Assembly (NCBI GenBank): GCA_949987705.1
Contig: OX465281.1
Span: 197,767,112 to 197,831,111, forward strand
Reading direction: 5' to 3'
Source of the DNA: Thereva unica
Taxonomy: Eukaryota; Arthropoda; Insecta; Diptera; Therevidae
Length of the DNA stretch: 64,000 nt
Under the pieces are notes generated by a model that had not been told where the DNA came from, did not search any database, and saw nothing but the letters and a program-made list of their open reading frames with translations. Positions 32,590 through 43,543 of this stretch are shown here, piece by piece. Numbering within the stretch: position 1 is the first letter of the stretch; every line of letters begins with the position of its first letter. A program made the translations under genes and the position numbers.

Positions 32590-32660
32590 AGAAAATAAAC
32601 TAGTTGGGATGTGGGTTTGACCCCTTCGGTCCACACGATTAACTTCCTACTATGATGAAC
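32590..32660 (-). repeat. Repeat shared with 40225-40290
   Basis: In reverse complement this reads CATCATAGTAGGAAGTTAAT and then GTGTGGACCGAAGGGGTC followed by AAACCCACATCCC. The same string with few differences lies at about 40225-40290. The GGGTCGAACCC part resembles a tRNA B box, so a SINE-like end is possible but unproven. Confidence 0.45.
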
Positions 32661-33189
32661 GTAGACAGAATAAACGGACTTCTTAGAAAATAGTTATATG
32701 TTTAGCAATATTGGAAAATTGACTAGTATCAGAACTGGTGACAAAGTAATCCTGAGAGAAACTAGTTAAAAAGATTTTTCTAGGGAATTTGTTTTTCCCA
32801 AACGTTAGCAAACAAACATTTCCTTAGTACTTCGATCGCTACACTAAAGCGGGTGTTCGAATTTATATTGAGTATGTTGAGCGCCGCTGATAAACTGGGA
32901 AGAGAATAACTTCATTTGGAAACTCTAAAGCTTTCCAGAGATAGCACTTGTCAGACTTGACAAAAAGAACAAATTTTTCGATAAGTACTGGAAATCCCGG
33001 GATGAACCGCAATTTCCTGAAACTGTATCACGCGTAGAAAAGTGCTGATCAAAGGTTTGAAAAATTCATGGTGTTTGTAAAGGGGAACGAAATTTTTGCA
33101 CAATTTTTAGCGGTTGTCGGATTTTGACAAGTGATGTTTTGTTGGAAAGCTATCGCTGTGCAGAATCCAAAAAGATCACTTCGCCTTCT
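32661..33189. other. No gene recognised
   Basis: No long frame, terminal repeat or exon evidence. Likely old repeat DNA. Confidence 0.4.
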
Positions 33190-33350
33190 TAAGACAAACT
33201 GTAACATCTTGCTGCCAATATTTGCATTCTTCATCGATGTTCGTCACTTCTACTGATTTTGGTGTCATCAGAACGGTTCTTCCTTCAGTTGAAAATTTAC
33301 TAGGAAGTAGTTTGTTGAGAACACTAAGTAAATCAGTTATTCCATTTCTA
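33190..33350 (-). pseudogene. Fragment of an unassigned transposon-associated protein
   Basis: The minus-strand frame reads GITDLLSVLNKLLPSKFSTE then GRTVLMTPKSVEV, a phrase of the kind found at the N-terminal side of several large uncharacterised transposase-like proteins in insects. It abuts the truncated 3' side of the CR1-like LINE. Only this piece is visible. Confidence 0.3.
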
Positions 33351-34584
33351 CCGATACCATATTTGTAAGCCCAGACACACAATTTTCAATTTGATTAGTA
33401 GGACAAGAGGTATATGGCTGCAGATCATCAGCATACAAATGAAAAGAGCAGCGACGGATAACAGAGGGAAGATCATTAATATAGAGGGAGAACAGCAAAG
33501 GACCAAGAAACGAACCCTGAGGCACACCTGCAGGAACGCTTAGGAAAGAGGATGTAACATTATTATGCCGAACACACTGAGATCTATTAGAGAGAAGAGA
33601 AGAGAAAAGACGAATAGAAGAAGAGGAAAAGTGATACCGTTGACTAAGTCTATGGAGCAGATGCGAGTGAACTACAGAGTCGAACGCTTTGGAGAAGTCT
33701 AGAAGAGCTAGTATTGCTATGTCACCTCGGTCAAGGGCGGAACAAAGATCAGTTGTAACCTTCAATATAGCAGTTTGGCAACTGTGAGATTTGCGGAAGC
33801 CAGATTGGAATTTAAAAAGGAAATTATAAGAATCAAGATGTCTCAAGACTTGTGTAGATACAATTTTCTCAAAAACTTTAGCGAAAAAGGGTAGAATACT
33901 AATAGGGCGAAAGTCTGCCAGATTAACGGGGGAGGACTTTTTAGGAATGGGAGTCACTATGGCTTTTTTCCAAACTAATGGTACTTGGGAGGTTGTCAGG
34001 CAATAGTTAACAATATGCGTGATGGCATCAACGATTAAAGGGGAGAGAATCTTAAGAAAGCGAGGAGAAATACCATCATAACCAACGCTATTGGACGCAA
34101 TGGAATGCAATATGCCGAGTACTTCAAGCGAGTCAACACAATAGCAATTAAAGCCGTCAGATAATAGAGAGTTGGAAGAAGGGGAATCGGAAGTGGAAGA
34201 CAGGGGGAAATTAGGAGGAGATTGAACAAAAGATGCATTGAGTGAGTTTACATCAACATCAAATGAGTTAAGCTCAGAGGTATGAATGCCTAGAGACCGA
34301 AGATTAGACCAAAGACATTTAGGGGACAGAGCAGGATCAAGCTTACGTGAGTAAAATTCACGCTTGGCCGATTTGTCTTTGCTATTGATTAAGTTTCGAA
34401 GATTTTTGTACTCACTGAGGTATCTCGGGATCCTAGTACTGCGATAGCGTCTGTACAAGAACTCACGCTCAACAATCAATTTGCGGATTTCATAAGAAAA
34501 CCAGGGACAAGTTGGAGATTTACAACGTCTTCTAGTGACTATATGAACACATTGATTAAACAGGGATTGGATGAAAGAATTCAA
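33350..34584 (-). CDS. CR1-like LINE reverse transcriptase (open but truncated)
   Basis: About 410 codons open. Blocks: YDGISPRFLKILSPLI, ADFRPISILPFFAKVFEKIV, FLFKFQSGFRKSHSCQTAIL, ALLDFSKAFDSVVHSHLLHRL, GVPQGSFLGPLLFSLYINDL and FHLYADDLQPYTS. Sequence after the catalytic YADD is lost at about 33350. Lies downstream of the endonuclease in the same element, separated by a frame break. Confidence 0.82.
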
Positions 34585-35960
34585 GAGTTCAACCTTAGTA
34601 TCAACACAGGTGGAATTGAAGCTATCAGCCCAAGGTAAAGACGAAGTAAATTCAGAAAGGCGAGCAAAATTGATGTTATTGAAATCCCGGTATGAAAAGA
34701 AGTTAGGTAAGGAGGGAGGGTGAAAGGTAAAATGAAGGGAGAGGAAGAGAATATCGTGATCAAGATAGTTGGGAGGAGAGATTTATTTATGTTTTAACAC
34801 TAAATTGGTGGATGTAGCAGTGATAACATCAAGGAGCGATGGATTATGGCAATTCAAAAATGTGGGCAGTTGATTTAGAATACTAAGGTCCAATGACCCC
34901 AAAAAGTATTTGAGTGTGTTCGCTCGTTCATTGGCCTTTAGCAAATCAACATTAAAATCGCCAGCAGCAATTATGTTATCATAATGACGGGAGAGACTAG
35001 ACACGAGATCGAAGAAGTGAGTAGCAACATCAGGTGTAAATACATTAGGTGGGCAGTAAACACTGACAATAACACATTTGTCATATGGTGATTTTATTTC
35101 CCCTGCAATGAATTCAAAATGTGAGCCAATGGACTGGCCTACTATCTTTGAGGAGAGAGAGGAGGTGACATATATTGTACGACCCACACGATCATTCCGA
35201 TGCATGCAAAAAGCAGGCAAGGAAACAAAGGAAGTAGGGATTTCTGGTTCCAGCCACGTCTCATTGACTACAATGGCATGCAGTTTTGTGTTTTCAAATA
35301 TGAACCTCAGTTCATCCTTTTTATTTCTCAGACTTCTTGCATTCGTAGTACATATATTCAGCCCTGAGGAGGAAGAGCAGAGGATATTCAGTAACCTTCC
35401 TTCACCGTTCACTCTATCAGAGAAATTCATCGTTAATGAGCAACAGAGCCACATGAACAGAATCACACACGCAGAAATAATATAAAGAGAAGCATTGGAA
35501 GAAGAGAGAAAGATAGAAGAAGAAGATAAGACGAAATTCTTAAGGCTAACATAACAAAAGAAATATAAAAACGAAAATATAAATATATAAAAAATTAAAA
35601 AAAAGAAAAAGTTAAAACAAAATCAAATTATAGGAAAAAAAAGAAAGAAATTAATAACAAATTCGAAAAAAAGCAGTAAAGAAAATAAAATAAATAATAA
35701 AAAAAGAAAAAAGAATCAATTCTACTCTACTGTGTACGCTCAGCTCCACGATGACAGCAGGCAGTATTCCATGGAGAATTTAAGGACATGGCGAAGCGCC
35801 GGCAATATCATTTAAATCCAGGGCAGAGGTTATTCGGCGTGGCTGCTGGTTCCGATCTAGCTGGACATAAACATATCCCCGCAAGGTAAAAACAGAAGTA
35901 ATGACATTCCTCTTTAAAAGTTTACGTGCCGTTTGGTCTATATCATTATAAACCGAAAAA
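33351..35960 (-). mobile_element. CR1-like LINE, copy 1 (3'-truncated)
   Basis: In minus-strand order: an ORF1 C-terminus (about 35960-35790, with KLLKRNVITSVFTLRGYVYV), a region with poly-purine/A-rich spacers, an endonuclease and an RT that is cut off shortly after the catalytic box at about 33350. It is a paralogue of the element at 57752-60480. CR1 versus Jockey clade is uncertain. Confidence 0.75.
34783..35466 (-). CDS. CR1-like LINE endonuclease domain
   Basis: A 227-codon open frame with ICTTNARSLRNKKDELRFIF (start), HAIVVNETWLEPEI, a VIVSVYCPPNVFTPDV segment, IIAAGDFNVDLLKANERANT and PSLLDVITAT, the order of an apurinic-type endonuclease that nicks target DNA. The conserved SDH end falls beyond a frame break at about 34783. 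Non-functional as a full ORF2. Confidence 0.75.
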   Translation of the reverse strand: MILFMWLCCSLTMNFSDRVNGEGRLLNILCSSSSGLNICTTNARSLRNKKDELRFIFENTKLHAIVVNETWLEPEIPTSFVSLPAFCMHRNDRVGRTIYVTSSLSSKIVGQSIGSHFEFIAGEIKSPYDKCVIVSVYCPPNVFTPDVATHFFDLVSSLSRHYDNIIAAGDFNVDLLKANERANTLKYFLGSLDLSILNQLPTFLNCHNPSLLDVITATSTNLVLKHK

Positions 35961-36928
35961 CCGGTTTTCTGCCATTTTTGCGAAAATTTTGAGTTTAGAG
36001 TAAAAATAGTAAATACAAAATATTGGAGATCTTTTTATTTCCTACAACTTTTACCTTTAACTTTTTTCGATAGGATGTACAGTATAGCCAGAAATCGCTA
36101 AAAACTGTCTTCAACCCCAAAAACCCCCTATTTCCACCCCGAATAACCGCTATCGGTTCGATTTTTCCCCTCTTTTACAAGAGCTTGTTCGACTATATTT
36201 CGCTGTCTGATTGTTGTTATTTTTGTTTTTCTCATTTTTAATTTTTGCATCTATTTCTACTGGGCTATAAAGAATTTTCATCCAAAAATAGCCTAAGTGA
36301 AAACTAACACACATATACATTTCTTTCTTGTTTGTTACAAATACTAGCCTGAACCAAAATAGACGTAACGCAATCTATTTCTATTTATTGATTTATACTT
36401 TAGTGCACAAGACGTTAGTCTTATAACAACACGTATTAAAATTAGCAATTAATTAATTAAGTTTACATATAAATAACATCAATTAAAGTTATCTTAGGAA
36501 CTAGTTTGGCCAGTCAAAATAGTCCTTAACACGTTGAATGGCATGCTAATTTTACAAGTCTTTCCCGTCTGGCCAACATTAAATGTTCATTATGGGGAAA
36601 TATTATTTACACAGTGGCGGATACAAAGGGGGAATGAGGGACATTCCCCCCAAGAGCTCTAAGATTTATGGATTACTTTAGTTCTGAAAAAATTTCCAAT
36701 TGAACTAGGAAATTTACTTGCAGTACCGGTTTTAGGGGTGAGCGAACCCGGGCAACCGCCCATGGGGTGCCGCCGCAATCCAGTAATGTGTTCATTCATT
36801 TAGTTATCAAATGATAACACCTTCACAATGCAAAATATGCACAGAAAGTAAACAAAGCTTGTGTTTCAAAAAACGTAAAGGACAGTTGACAAGGGCGCTT
36901 TATTATACATAACGTTCTTTTGCAACTA
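35961..36928. other. No gene recognised
   Basis: AT-rich. A phrase near 36615 (CAGTGGCGGATAC followed by C/G runs) resembles a hAT-type terminus, but no partner end was found. No exon evidence. Confidence 0.4.
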
Positions 36929-37298
36929 CAGTGGACCCCCGGTAATCCGACAAAGGTTTTGCAGGGCGGTGTCGGAATATCGAGTTTGTCGGATTATAGA
37001 GTATTGCCATAGACCCTCTATAGTTCGGAATTTTTTGAAAAAAGTACCTTATAATCCGACAAATTACAAATCAATGTGGAATTTAGTAAATTAAACAGCA
37101 CAATTGTTAGCTTATGTTTTACACGCACGCGATACACGCGTCCAGGACAATAGTGGCGACGTGTATAAGTTACAAACGTGTAGTTCAATCGTTCAGATTT
37201 GCAAATACATATAAATTTTCTGTATGCACTGGTACAGTGATAGGCATGTCGGATTACAGAGGGCGCCGGATTAGGGCCGGATTACCGGGGGTCCACTG
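36929..37298. mobile_element. 370-bp pogo/Tigger-type MITE
   Basis: Inverted ends CAGTGGACCCCCGGTAATCC and the reverse complement (ending CCGGGGGTCCACTG), with TA on both sides (36927-36928, 37299-37300). The CAGTGGACCC start and TA duplication fit the pogo branch of Tc1/mariner. Interior copies of TAATCCGACA may be extra binding sites. No transposase. Confidence 0.85.
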
Positions 37299-37655
37299 TA
37301 TTGCTTCCAGTTTCTACTAATAAACCAGTGCTGAGCAAGAGCAGCTCTTGAGAGCCACACGAGCTTCCCCGAAAGTTGCAGATCGCTCCAGTTCCGCTTG
37401 TGAATTAGACTGAGAGAGCTATAGGACCCTGTATTGTTCTCTCTTTTCTTCTTCGGCTGTGACAAACGGCAAAAAACAATATTCATGTCTTCAAGGAATT
37501 TGCAACATGTTTGCTGACAAATTCATCACGAAGAAATGAATGACTCGAAATTCACATGCCAATCTTTGCTTCAAAACTTGCAGATTTGTTGAGCACAGGT
37601 GATATACGCAGCAATTTGTTTACCATATTTATTAAAAAAAATGCACTATAATAAA

Positions 37656-37947
37656 CCCTTTAACACTAGATATACCGACAATTTGACTTACCTATATTTA
37701 CCGACACCAGTCAAAATGACTGGTCTTAGAAAATTTTTTTTGGTTTGGTAGAAGTGCCGATTATATTCAAAACCTTTTTGATTTTGAATAAAAAAATAAA
37801 TCTGACCGCCTACTATTATTCAATTAAGTATCGCTACAAATATCATTGCATCGTTTTAAAACAAAAAAATGGGGTTAGCTAGAAATTTGAAAATGAAACT
37901 ACAAAACCAGTCATTTTGACTGGTGTGGTAAATCTAGTGTTAAAGGG
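37656..37947. mobile_element. 292-bp MITE with palindromic inverted ends
   Basis: Perfect 15-bp ends CCCTTTAACACTAGA and reverse complement. Flanking 8-mers ATAATAAA and ATAATAAC match at 7 of 8. Each arm also carries a self-complementary block (CCAGTCAAAATGACTGG), so each end could fold alone. The superfamily is uncertain: an 8-bp duplication suggests hAT-like, while the CCCTTT start recalls piggyBac but TTAA is absent. Confidence 0.65.
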
Positions 37948-38284
37948 ATAATAACAGCTGAATTTTTTGGTTGTTTTTTTTTTTTTGAAGGTAAACATTG
38001 CAAATAATAAACAGTTTTTATTTAAAGGCGTTGCAAGGCACGCGGGGTTTATGCTAGTGATATTAGCTCTGTTTCTTTACTAAATCCGAAGAGTCCAAAC
38101 ATCCCGAAGATCCCGAGTTTTGAAGGGTGGGGATAGAAATGTCAAAGTAAAGAAACGGCTTTCTGGGAGTTCTGGAAAATAAAGAAGAAGAACGTGAATG
38201 ACATTTCTGTTTTCACTTGACTTAATGACTAATTTTTTAATTTCTACTTATATAAATCTTGTTGTGTCTTTTTTTTATCATACA

Positions 38285-38515
38285 TCTATAGGGCCGGCGT
38301 TTGGATTTTATGCGTCCGGTGCAGTATATTGCGTTGCGCCTCCTCATTACTGTTCATTTTTTGATCGCAGTGAAGGCCAATGGAAAAAGACCCAAACACT
38401 CTGTCGAGCTCTATGAAAATGAAGGCACACCTTTTCGCTTTCTCCTGAAATCGCTCCACGTCCAATTGTGCCCAGTGCAATTGCACCAATTGACCCTATG
38501 AAAGCGCCGCCCTGC
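38285..38515. mobile_element. Short inverted-end element related to 10750-11938
   Basis: Starts AGGGCCGGCGTTT; the right end in reverse complement reads AGGGCGGCGCTTTCATAGG. Shares TTTTGATCGCAGTGAAGG, GTCCGGTGCA and CCTATGAAAGCGCCG with the nested element in the hAT at 10441-12104. No coding capacity. Confidence 0.55.
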
Positions 38516-39240
38516 CTTTTTCCAATCAGGATCTGCTTCGTGATCTTGCTTTTGTGCTGAGTTTGCTCCCACTTCAATACTATTTCCAGAACAATCCTGG
38601 GTTTCGAAAATCTATAGTACTATACACTCGAAGAATATGGTCTCTATGTCGTTCTCCAAGCCTTCATATTTCAGAGGATTATAAGTGGTTACTGGACTGC
38701 ATGTATTAGTTTCTACTGCAGAATCCTGAATACAATAAAAACAGCCCACTTAAGAGCCTTCCTGGATATATAAGGCGCTTTCAACAACTTCAGAACAGAA
38801 TAAGGGCCTCCGGCTTGACCCATTAATGACAAAGAAACTAAAATGGTCAATGGTCTGTTGCCGAGAAGAAAAAATTCGTTCATTTTCTGTGTAGATGCAC
38901 AGTTCTAGGCAAAACCAGGCAGCGTGCACTGCGCAGTTACGTTCTAGAAGACTTAGAAATCTCCATACTAGCCGTTAGAATCTTAGCTATCTATCAACTA
39001 CCTAACTTTAGGTATAGTTGTTTTCAAACCTCGTGACATCCCGCGCATGTTCCCCAGCTAAGCTCTCAAAAATATTTAAAAGTTCAGACAAAAGCTTCAG
39101 TTAACTCCTCCTATCAAATCACTTGCTGCCATGTAATCAGTCGCGACTGCGTATTGCTACCGGGAGGTGTATCTTTCTGGGACTTCAATGATTATTTAAA
39201 AAATTTACAAATTATGACTGAAAAACACCCGTTTTTATAT
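38516..39240. other. No gene recognised
   Basis: No usable frame or repeat end found. Confidence 0.4.
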
Positions 39241-39244
39241 ATTT

Positions 39245-40290
39245 TTAACTTCCCAGTATAGGAAGTTATTGTAATCGGTCCGAAAATCGAAATCGAAAAT
39301 TTCAACGTATTTTCATCTTTCAAGGTCCCAGGAGCATTTTAAGCAAAAAATTGGGAGGAAGTATGGGTGTGTGTGTGTGTGTATGTGCGTACGGATGTGG
39401 TCATTTTTTCCTGCACGATATCGCGCGAACCAAAACTGATATCGACTTCATTGAGGTGTTGTTCGAAGCGTATCAACCGAAATATGATCTGAAAAGATTT
39501 TCATGAAATTCGGTGCAGCCGTTTTTTTGTTTAAGTCACGTAAGTGATTTTTGTACCTGCACGATATCGCCCGAACCACGAAAGATATTGACTTACTTGA
39601 GGTGCCGTTCGAAGCGTATTAGCGACAATATAATCTGAAAAGATTTTTATAATATTCGGTCCAGCGGTTTTTTGGTTTAAATGACTTAAGTGATTTTTGT
39701 ACCTGCACGATATTCCGCGAACTATAAAAGATATCGACTTAGTTGACGTGCCGTTCGAAGAGTATTAACCAAAATATGATCTGACAAGATTTTCATAAAA
39801 TTCGGTCGAGCCGTTTCTTTGTTTAAGCGGCGTAAGTGATTTTTGTACCTGCACGATATGGCCCGAACCACAAAAGATATTGACTTACTTAAGGTGCCGT
39901 TCGAAGCGTATTAGCGACAATATAATCTGATACGATTTTTATAATATTCTGTCCAGCGGTTTTTTGGTTTAAATGACTTAAGTGATTTTTGTACCTGCAC
40001 GATACCGCGCGAACTAAAAACTATATCGACTTCATTGAGGTGCCGAAAAACATTAACACATCAATTTTACATACATTTTCGTCATCCTAATCGCACATTT
40101 AGTTTGACATTTAAGCGAAAATATTGATAAACAATTGTGACAAATTCTCGGTATTATACATATATTCTATATTGCCTATTGTTTATTTATTATTAAAATA
40201 TCCAATCATAATATTCAACATCCATCATAGTGGGAAGTTGATTGTGTGGACCGAACGGGTCGAACCCACATCCCTACTAGTTTTATTTAA
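39245..40290. mobile_element. Repeat element containing a 146-bp tandem array
   Basis: An AACTTCCCAGTATAGGAAGTT segment (39247) precedes a GT run (about 39368-39384) and the tandem array, and the unit closes near 40290 with the GGGAAGTT-containing segment shared with 32590-32660. The layout (short inverted pieces, microsatellite, about 150-bp central tandem repeats) is like Helentron-derived DINE/HINE elements, but sequence identity to them is not shown; this is inference. Confidence 0.4.
39410..40050 (+). repeat. Tandem repeat, 146-bp unit, about 4.4 copies
   Basis: The phrase CCTGCACGATA starts at 39410, 39556, 39702, 39848 and 39994, an exact 146-bp period. Each unit includes GAGGTGCCGTTCGAAGCGTA, a CTGAAAAGATTTT block and a TTTTTTGGTTTAA block with modest divergence. 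Units 2 and 4 look closest to each other, hinting at higher-order duplication. Confidence 0.9.
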
Positions 40291-40411
40291 GGTTATTATA
40301 TTTTACACATATGCTACAGAAATAATTTGTAGTAATTTCTACTAAAAAATACGAAATTTTTGTTTTTATCACTTTGATTACTAGATTGTTGAATGTTGAC
40401 ATCACGGTATA

Positions 40412-40599
40412 CAGAAAACGAAGGTAATGTAAAAGCGACGGCAGCTTCGAATACCGTAAAAAATGGGCGCCTGGTGACGTCAGCCGTAATGCTGAAGCAA
40501 CAACAACAACTTCGATTTTATATGGGAAGTGTTCCCCACGTGACATCAGCACTAAAATACCGTATACGGTATGCAGTCTTTTACATTACCTTGTTTCTG
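40412..40599. mobile_element. 188-bp MITE
   Basis: Left end CAGAAAACGAAGGTAATG and right end in reverse complement CAGAAACAAGGTAATG, both followed by TAAAAG. No target duplication resolved. The interior includes the near-palindrome ATACCGTATACGGTAT. Confidence 0.55.
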
Positions 40600-40639
40600 A
40601 ATAGCGTGTGTTGACATTACCTGCCAGTCGCATACGCGC

Positions 40640-41980
40640 TTCTGCCCGGGGAGGTTGTGTTGCTTGCGACTGCGGGGAACTGTCGGTTTATGAATGAAAA
40701 CGCTCATTTATTCAAAGGAATTTTTTTCAGCATTTTTTTTAAATTATTTTAAATTTAGAAATGAGAAATATTTCGCATAATTAAAGTAAAATTATGCTTA
40801 TTATGTTGAATAAACTGCCTTTGTTGAGCAGGGGCTTTACATGTATTTAAAAGCTCTGCTCAACACATAGAAAGATAAATTAACTTTATTCATTCGGCAT
40901 GCGCGCATCCCTTCCCAAATTATTTTGTTGAATTTTTTCAGTGTTTGTTGCCGTTTTAACTAAAAAGAGGGGAAATGATAGAAAATTATTTATAAAATTT
41001 GGCAACGAGGTGCGCAGAACTGCTCAAATTTTTTGTGTCACGGAGTTTGAAAAATTCTATACACGTTGCGCAGGTTGGGCTTCCGTTCGCAGTGGAAGTA
41101 GTCTTACCGCTAACCTCGGTACCAATTTACAGAAGCACATTTGGGGGCAACATAACAAATCCGGGATACATATGTAAATCCTTTTTTGCAAAATGCTACT
41201 ACGGTCCAAAATGAATTTATCAAATTTTGTTCTGCTGCTCATTTCTTAAACAGAAATATACACACTTAATAGTTATGATTAGGTTTATTAATATTCCAAA
41301 ACTGTTTTATTAATTACATTTCTTTATTTATGTTTAAAAAATCAGAATCAAATTCAAAAACACCAACATATGTAGTTCTTGTTTTCTTGCATTTCTTATA
41401 GAAATCAAAGCCTCATGGATTCCTTAAGTCTACGTAGACCTTCTCTAATTCTACTATAATATACTATTTATCCGGAATTTATCCCAAATTGGAACATTTC
41501 TTTACTTTTATGAAAAATATTAATCCAGATGATATATTCAATTGTCACTTCAACTGAGAACTGTCACTTTTTGACATTTCTCATTTGCCCAAGCAGCCAG
41601 ACGTAAAAACCTCTGGCTCTTTGGGATCGTGGGGAAATGACAATTTCCCCTCTTTTTCGAGTCCGAGAAAAGTAAAGAAACACGATTCGGGATCCCGAAC
41701 ATCTCGTCCCCACCCCCCCCCCGCGTTCCTACGCCACTGCATTTAGAACTATGTATGTCGCTTATATTTTGAGGGGTGATGCTTGGAATATTGGAAGACA
41801 ATTGTTCCAAAGAGTGGGGCTATCCCCATTATCCACTATGATACGGAAAAAAAGAAACTTTAGTACAGTCAATCTATTATAAAAATGGTACAAAAATTAC
41901 CATAAAGGTCAAAGCTGATAAATCGTTGGAGAATCATGTAAGGAAGCTTACTTTTGGATGGCCACCTGCTAATTGCTGTA
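40640..41980. other. No gene recognised
   Basis: Short frames only. A C run near 41710 with GCGTTCCTACGCCACTG looks like one end of a hAT-type element; the other end was not found. Confidence 0.4.
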
Positions 41981-41989
41981 GTTTTTTGG

Positions 41990-42665
41990 AAAACTCAAAG
42001 CAAGTGTCAAAAAAGTGTTTTTCCATTTTTTTGCCCTTAAATAATTTTTTATCAGCTACGATGTAAATGGAAAAATTGTTCCTTTTAATATTTACTACAA
42101 CTTTTATTTAAACATTTCTTTTATACAACCTATCATCACAAAGTTATAGTGTAATACAGGCGAAAAGAACGCGGTGCTGCTAACGGTAATTTTCTCGGTC
42201 CTATTGTGACTTTCCCCGGCGGTGCTGGAATTTTCATATCGATGGCTTAATCTAGAAAGGCCCTAACACGCATTTTGCGAATTTCACAGGAAAGCCGAAA
42301 AACGTTTAAAATTAGAGAGTTTTCACAGTTTTGCGTTAAATTTCGCATCACTTACAAAATGAAGCATGACAAGTTGTTGCAGTTGCAGATCTCCCAAATT
42401 TCTGGAAAATGTTTAGCTACGTACAGGTTATAATTTACCATCAAAATTTCAATTTTGAAAAATTTGATGTTAGGGCCTTTCTAGATTAAGCCATCGATAT
42501 TGGAATTTTCAAACTTTAGCAAGCTGTAGCTCTAAAACGGTAAGTTGTATAAAAAAAGTGTTTAAATAAAAGTTGTAGTAAATGAACAAAAAGTAAAAAA
42601 TAATTTTGAAGGTAGAGTTTTTATTGTATATGGAAACAACATATATTTCGAAATGTAAAAATCAT
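41990..42665. repeat. Palindromic repeat related to the 17.4-20.1 kb and 51 kb structures
   Basis: Left part carries CTACAACTTTTATTTAAAC and right part its reverse complement, GTTTAAATAAAAGTTGTAG, preceded by CTCTAAAACGGTAAGTTG. The same motif sits in the arms near 17780, 18200 and 19690. The right edge (AAAGTAAAAAATAATTTTG, TATGGAAACAAC) matches the arms of the hairpin at 51076-51424. A MITE at 42236-42501 interrupts the centre. Confidence 0.6.
42236..42501. mobile_element. 266-bp MITE with 9-bp target duplication
   Basis: Inverted ends of about 32 bp (ATATCGATGGCTTAATCTAG and its mirror) are flanked by a perfect 9-bp duplication GGAATTTTC (42227-42235, 42502-42510). A 9-bp duplication is seen in Mutator-like elements and some others; the superfamily is not certain. 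Confidence 0.75.
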
Positions 42666-43030
42666 GGGGCGCTAACGAAAAGTTCCAGTGTTAATACAAT
42701 AAGATAGGTAAAGGTAGGTATTCGATTTTTTTTTGTGCACCAAATTGAGCATTTTTGGGCTGCTCGGTGGGTGGCAAATATGCCAATGTGATTACTTTTT
42801 TGGCAATTTTTCTGGGAAAAACAATTTGGTGGAGAGGTGGCTCCATGAGCGAAACTCTGCACAGGGTGTCTAAACTTCCGCCATAACAAAATCTATGCAG
42901 ACGATTCGGAATATGGCTAGGTGTCTGTTGTGCACGTAGTACACGATTTTTCATCACATCGAATCTTAAACAAGTTGTAACACACTCAGTTCCGCGGCCT
43001 GACAATTGGAGGCCCTGTGCAAAAATTCAG
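42666..43030. repeat. Repeat shared with 50240-50530
   Basis: Shares the order of GCACCAAATTG, GGGCTGCTCGGTGGG, GGCTAGGTGTCTGTTGTGC and ACGTAGTACAC with 50240-50530. No terminal repeats or frame defined. Confidence 0.5.
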
Positions 43031-43188
43031 CAAGGAGCCACAGAAGATTAAAAAAATGGAGTTATAGATACCCATCCCCGCGACAGAATTATGGAAAATG
43101 GCCCCTATGTAATATTTAGTCGTCGATTTACATGGGCTATTGAAACGGCGAAAATTTATGCTCGCAGATGAATTTTCTGGCGCTCATG

Positions 43189-43543
43189 GCCAGTTTTACA
43201 CGAGTCGAATAACAAAAATCTACTGAAAACGTCGTTCGTAGAGAAGAGGGTGAGAGATGGCGAAGGGGTGGGCAAATTTTCCGAACCAACTCTTTCAATG
43301 TATTTTCGAGTCAACTTTTTGACAGCTGTGTGTTGTTTTTCTCTGTCTGGAAGAAAAGAGAGAGAAATAGTAGAAAGAGGAATTAAGATTAAAAACAACA
43401 ACAATAAGCTTAAGCATTCTGACGTACAGTTGGTTGGAAAATTAGGCTCGTGTAAAGGCCCATGCGATTTTTCATCGAACTTAAGGGAATGGGCGATGAC
43501 AGCCGATTTTTGTTGGTTGGCTGTTGGCCCGTGTGAAACTGGC
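43189..43543. mobile_element. 355-bp MITE (family also at 11112-11421)
   Basis: Left end GCCAGTTTTACACGAGTCG; right end reversed GCCAGTTTCACACGGGCC, both continuing into AACAAAAATC. Inverted ends of about 50 bp. The interior has a protein-like frame only by chance. Confidence 0.65.

Noticed and set aside
37656..37947. piggyBac-type MITE because of the CCCTTT start
   Set aside because: TTAA target sites are absent; flanking 8-mers match instead at 7 of 8 positions.
39368..39384. GT microsatellite as a regulatory element
   Set aside because: It is a short simple repeat at the start of a repeat element; nothing ties it to a gene.
40225..40290. A tRNA gene
   Set aside because: Only a B-box-like string is visible; no cloverleaf, anticodon stem or A box could be built.
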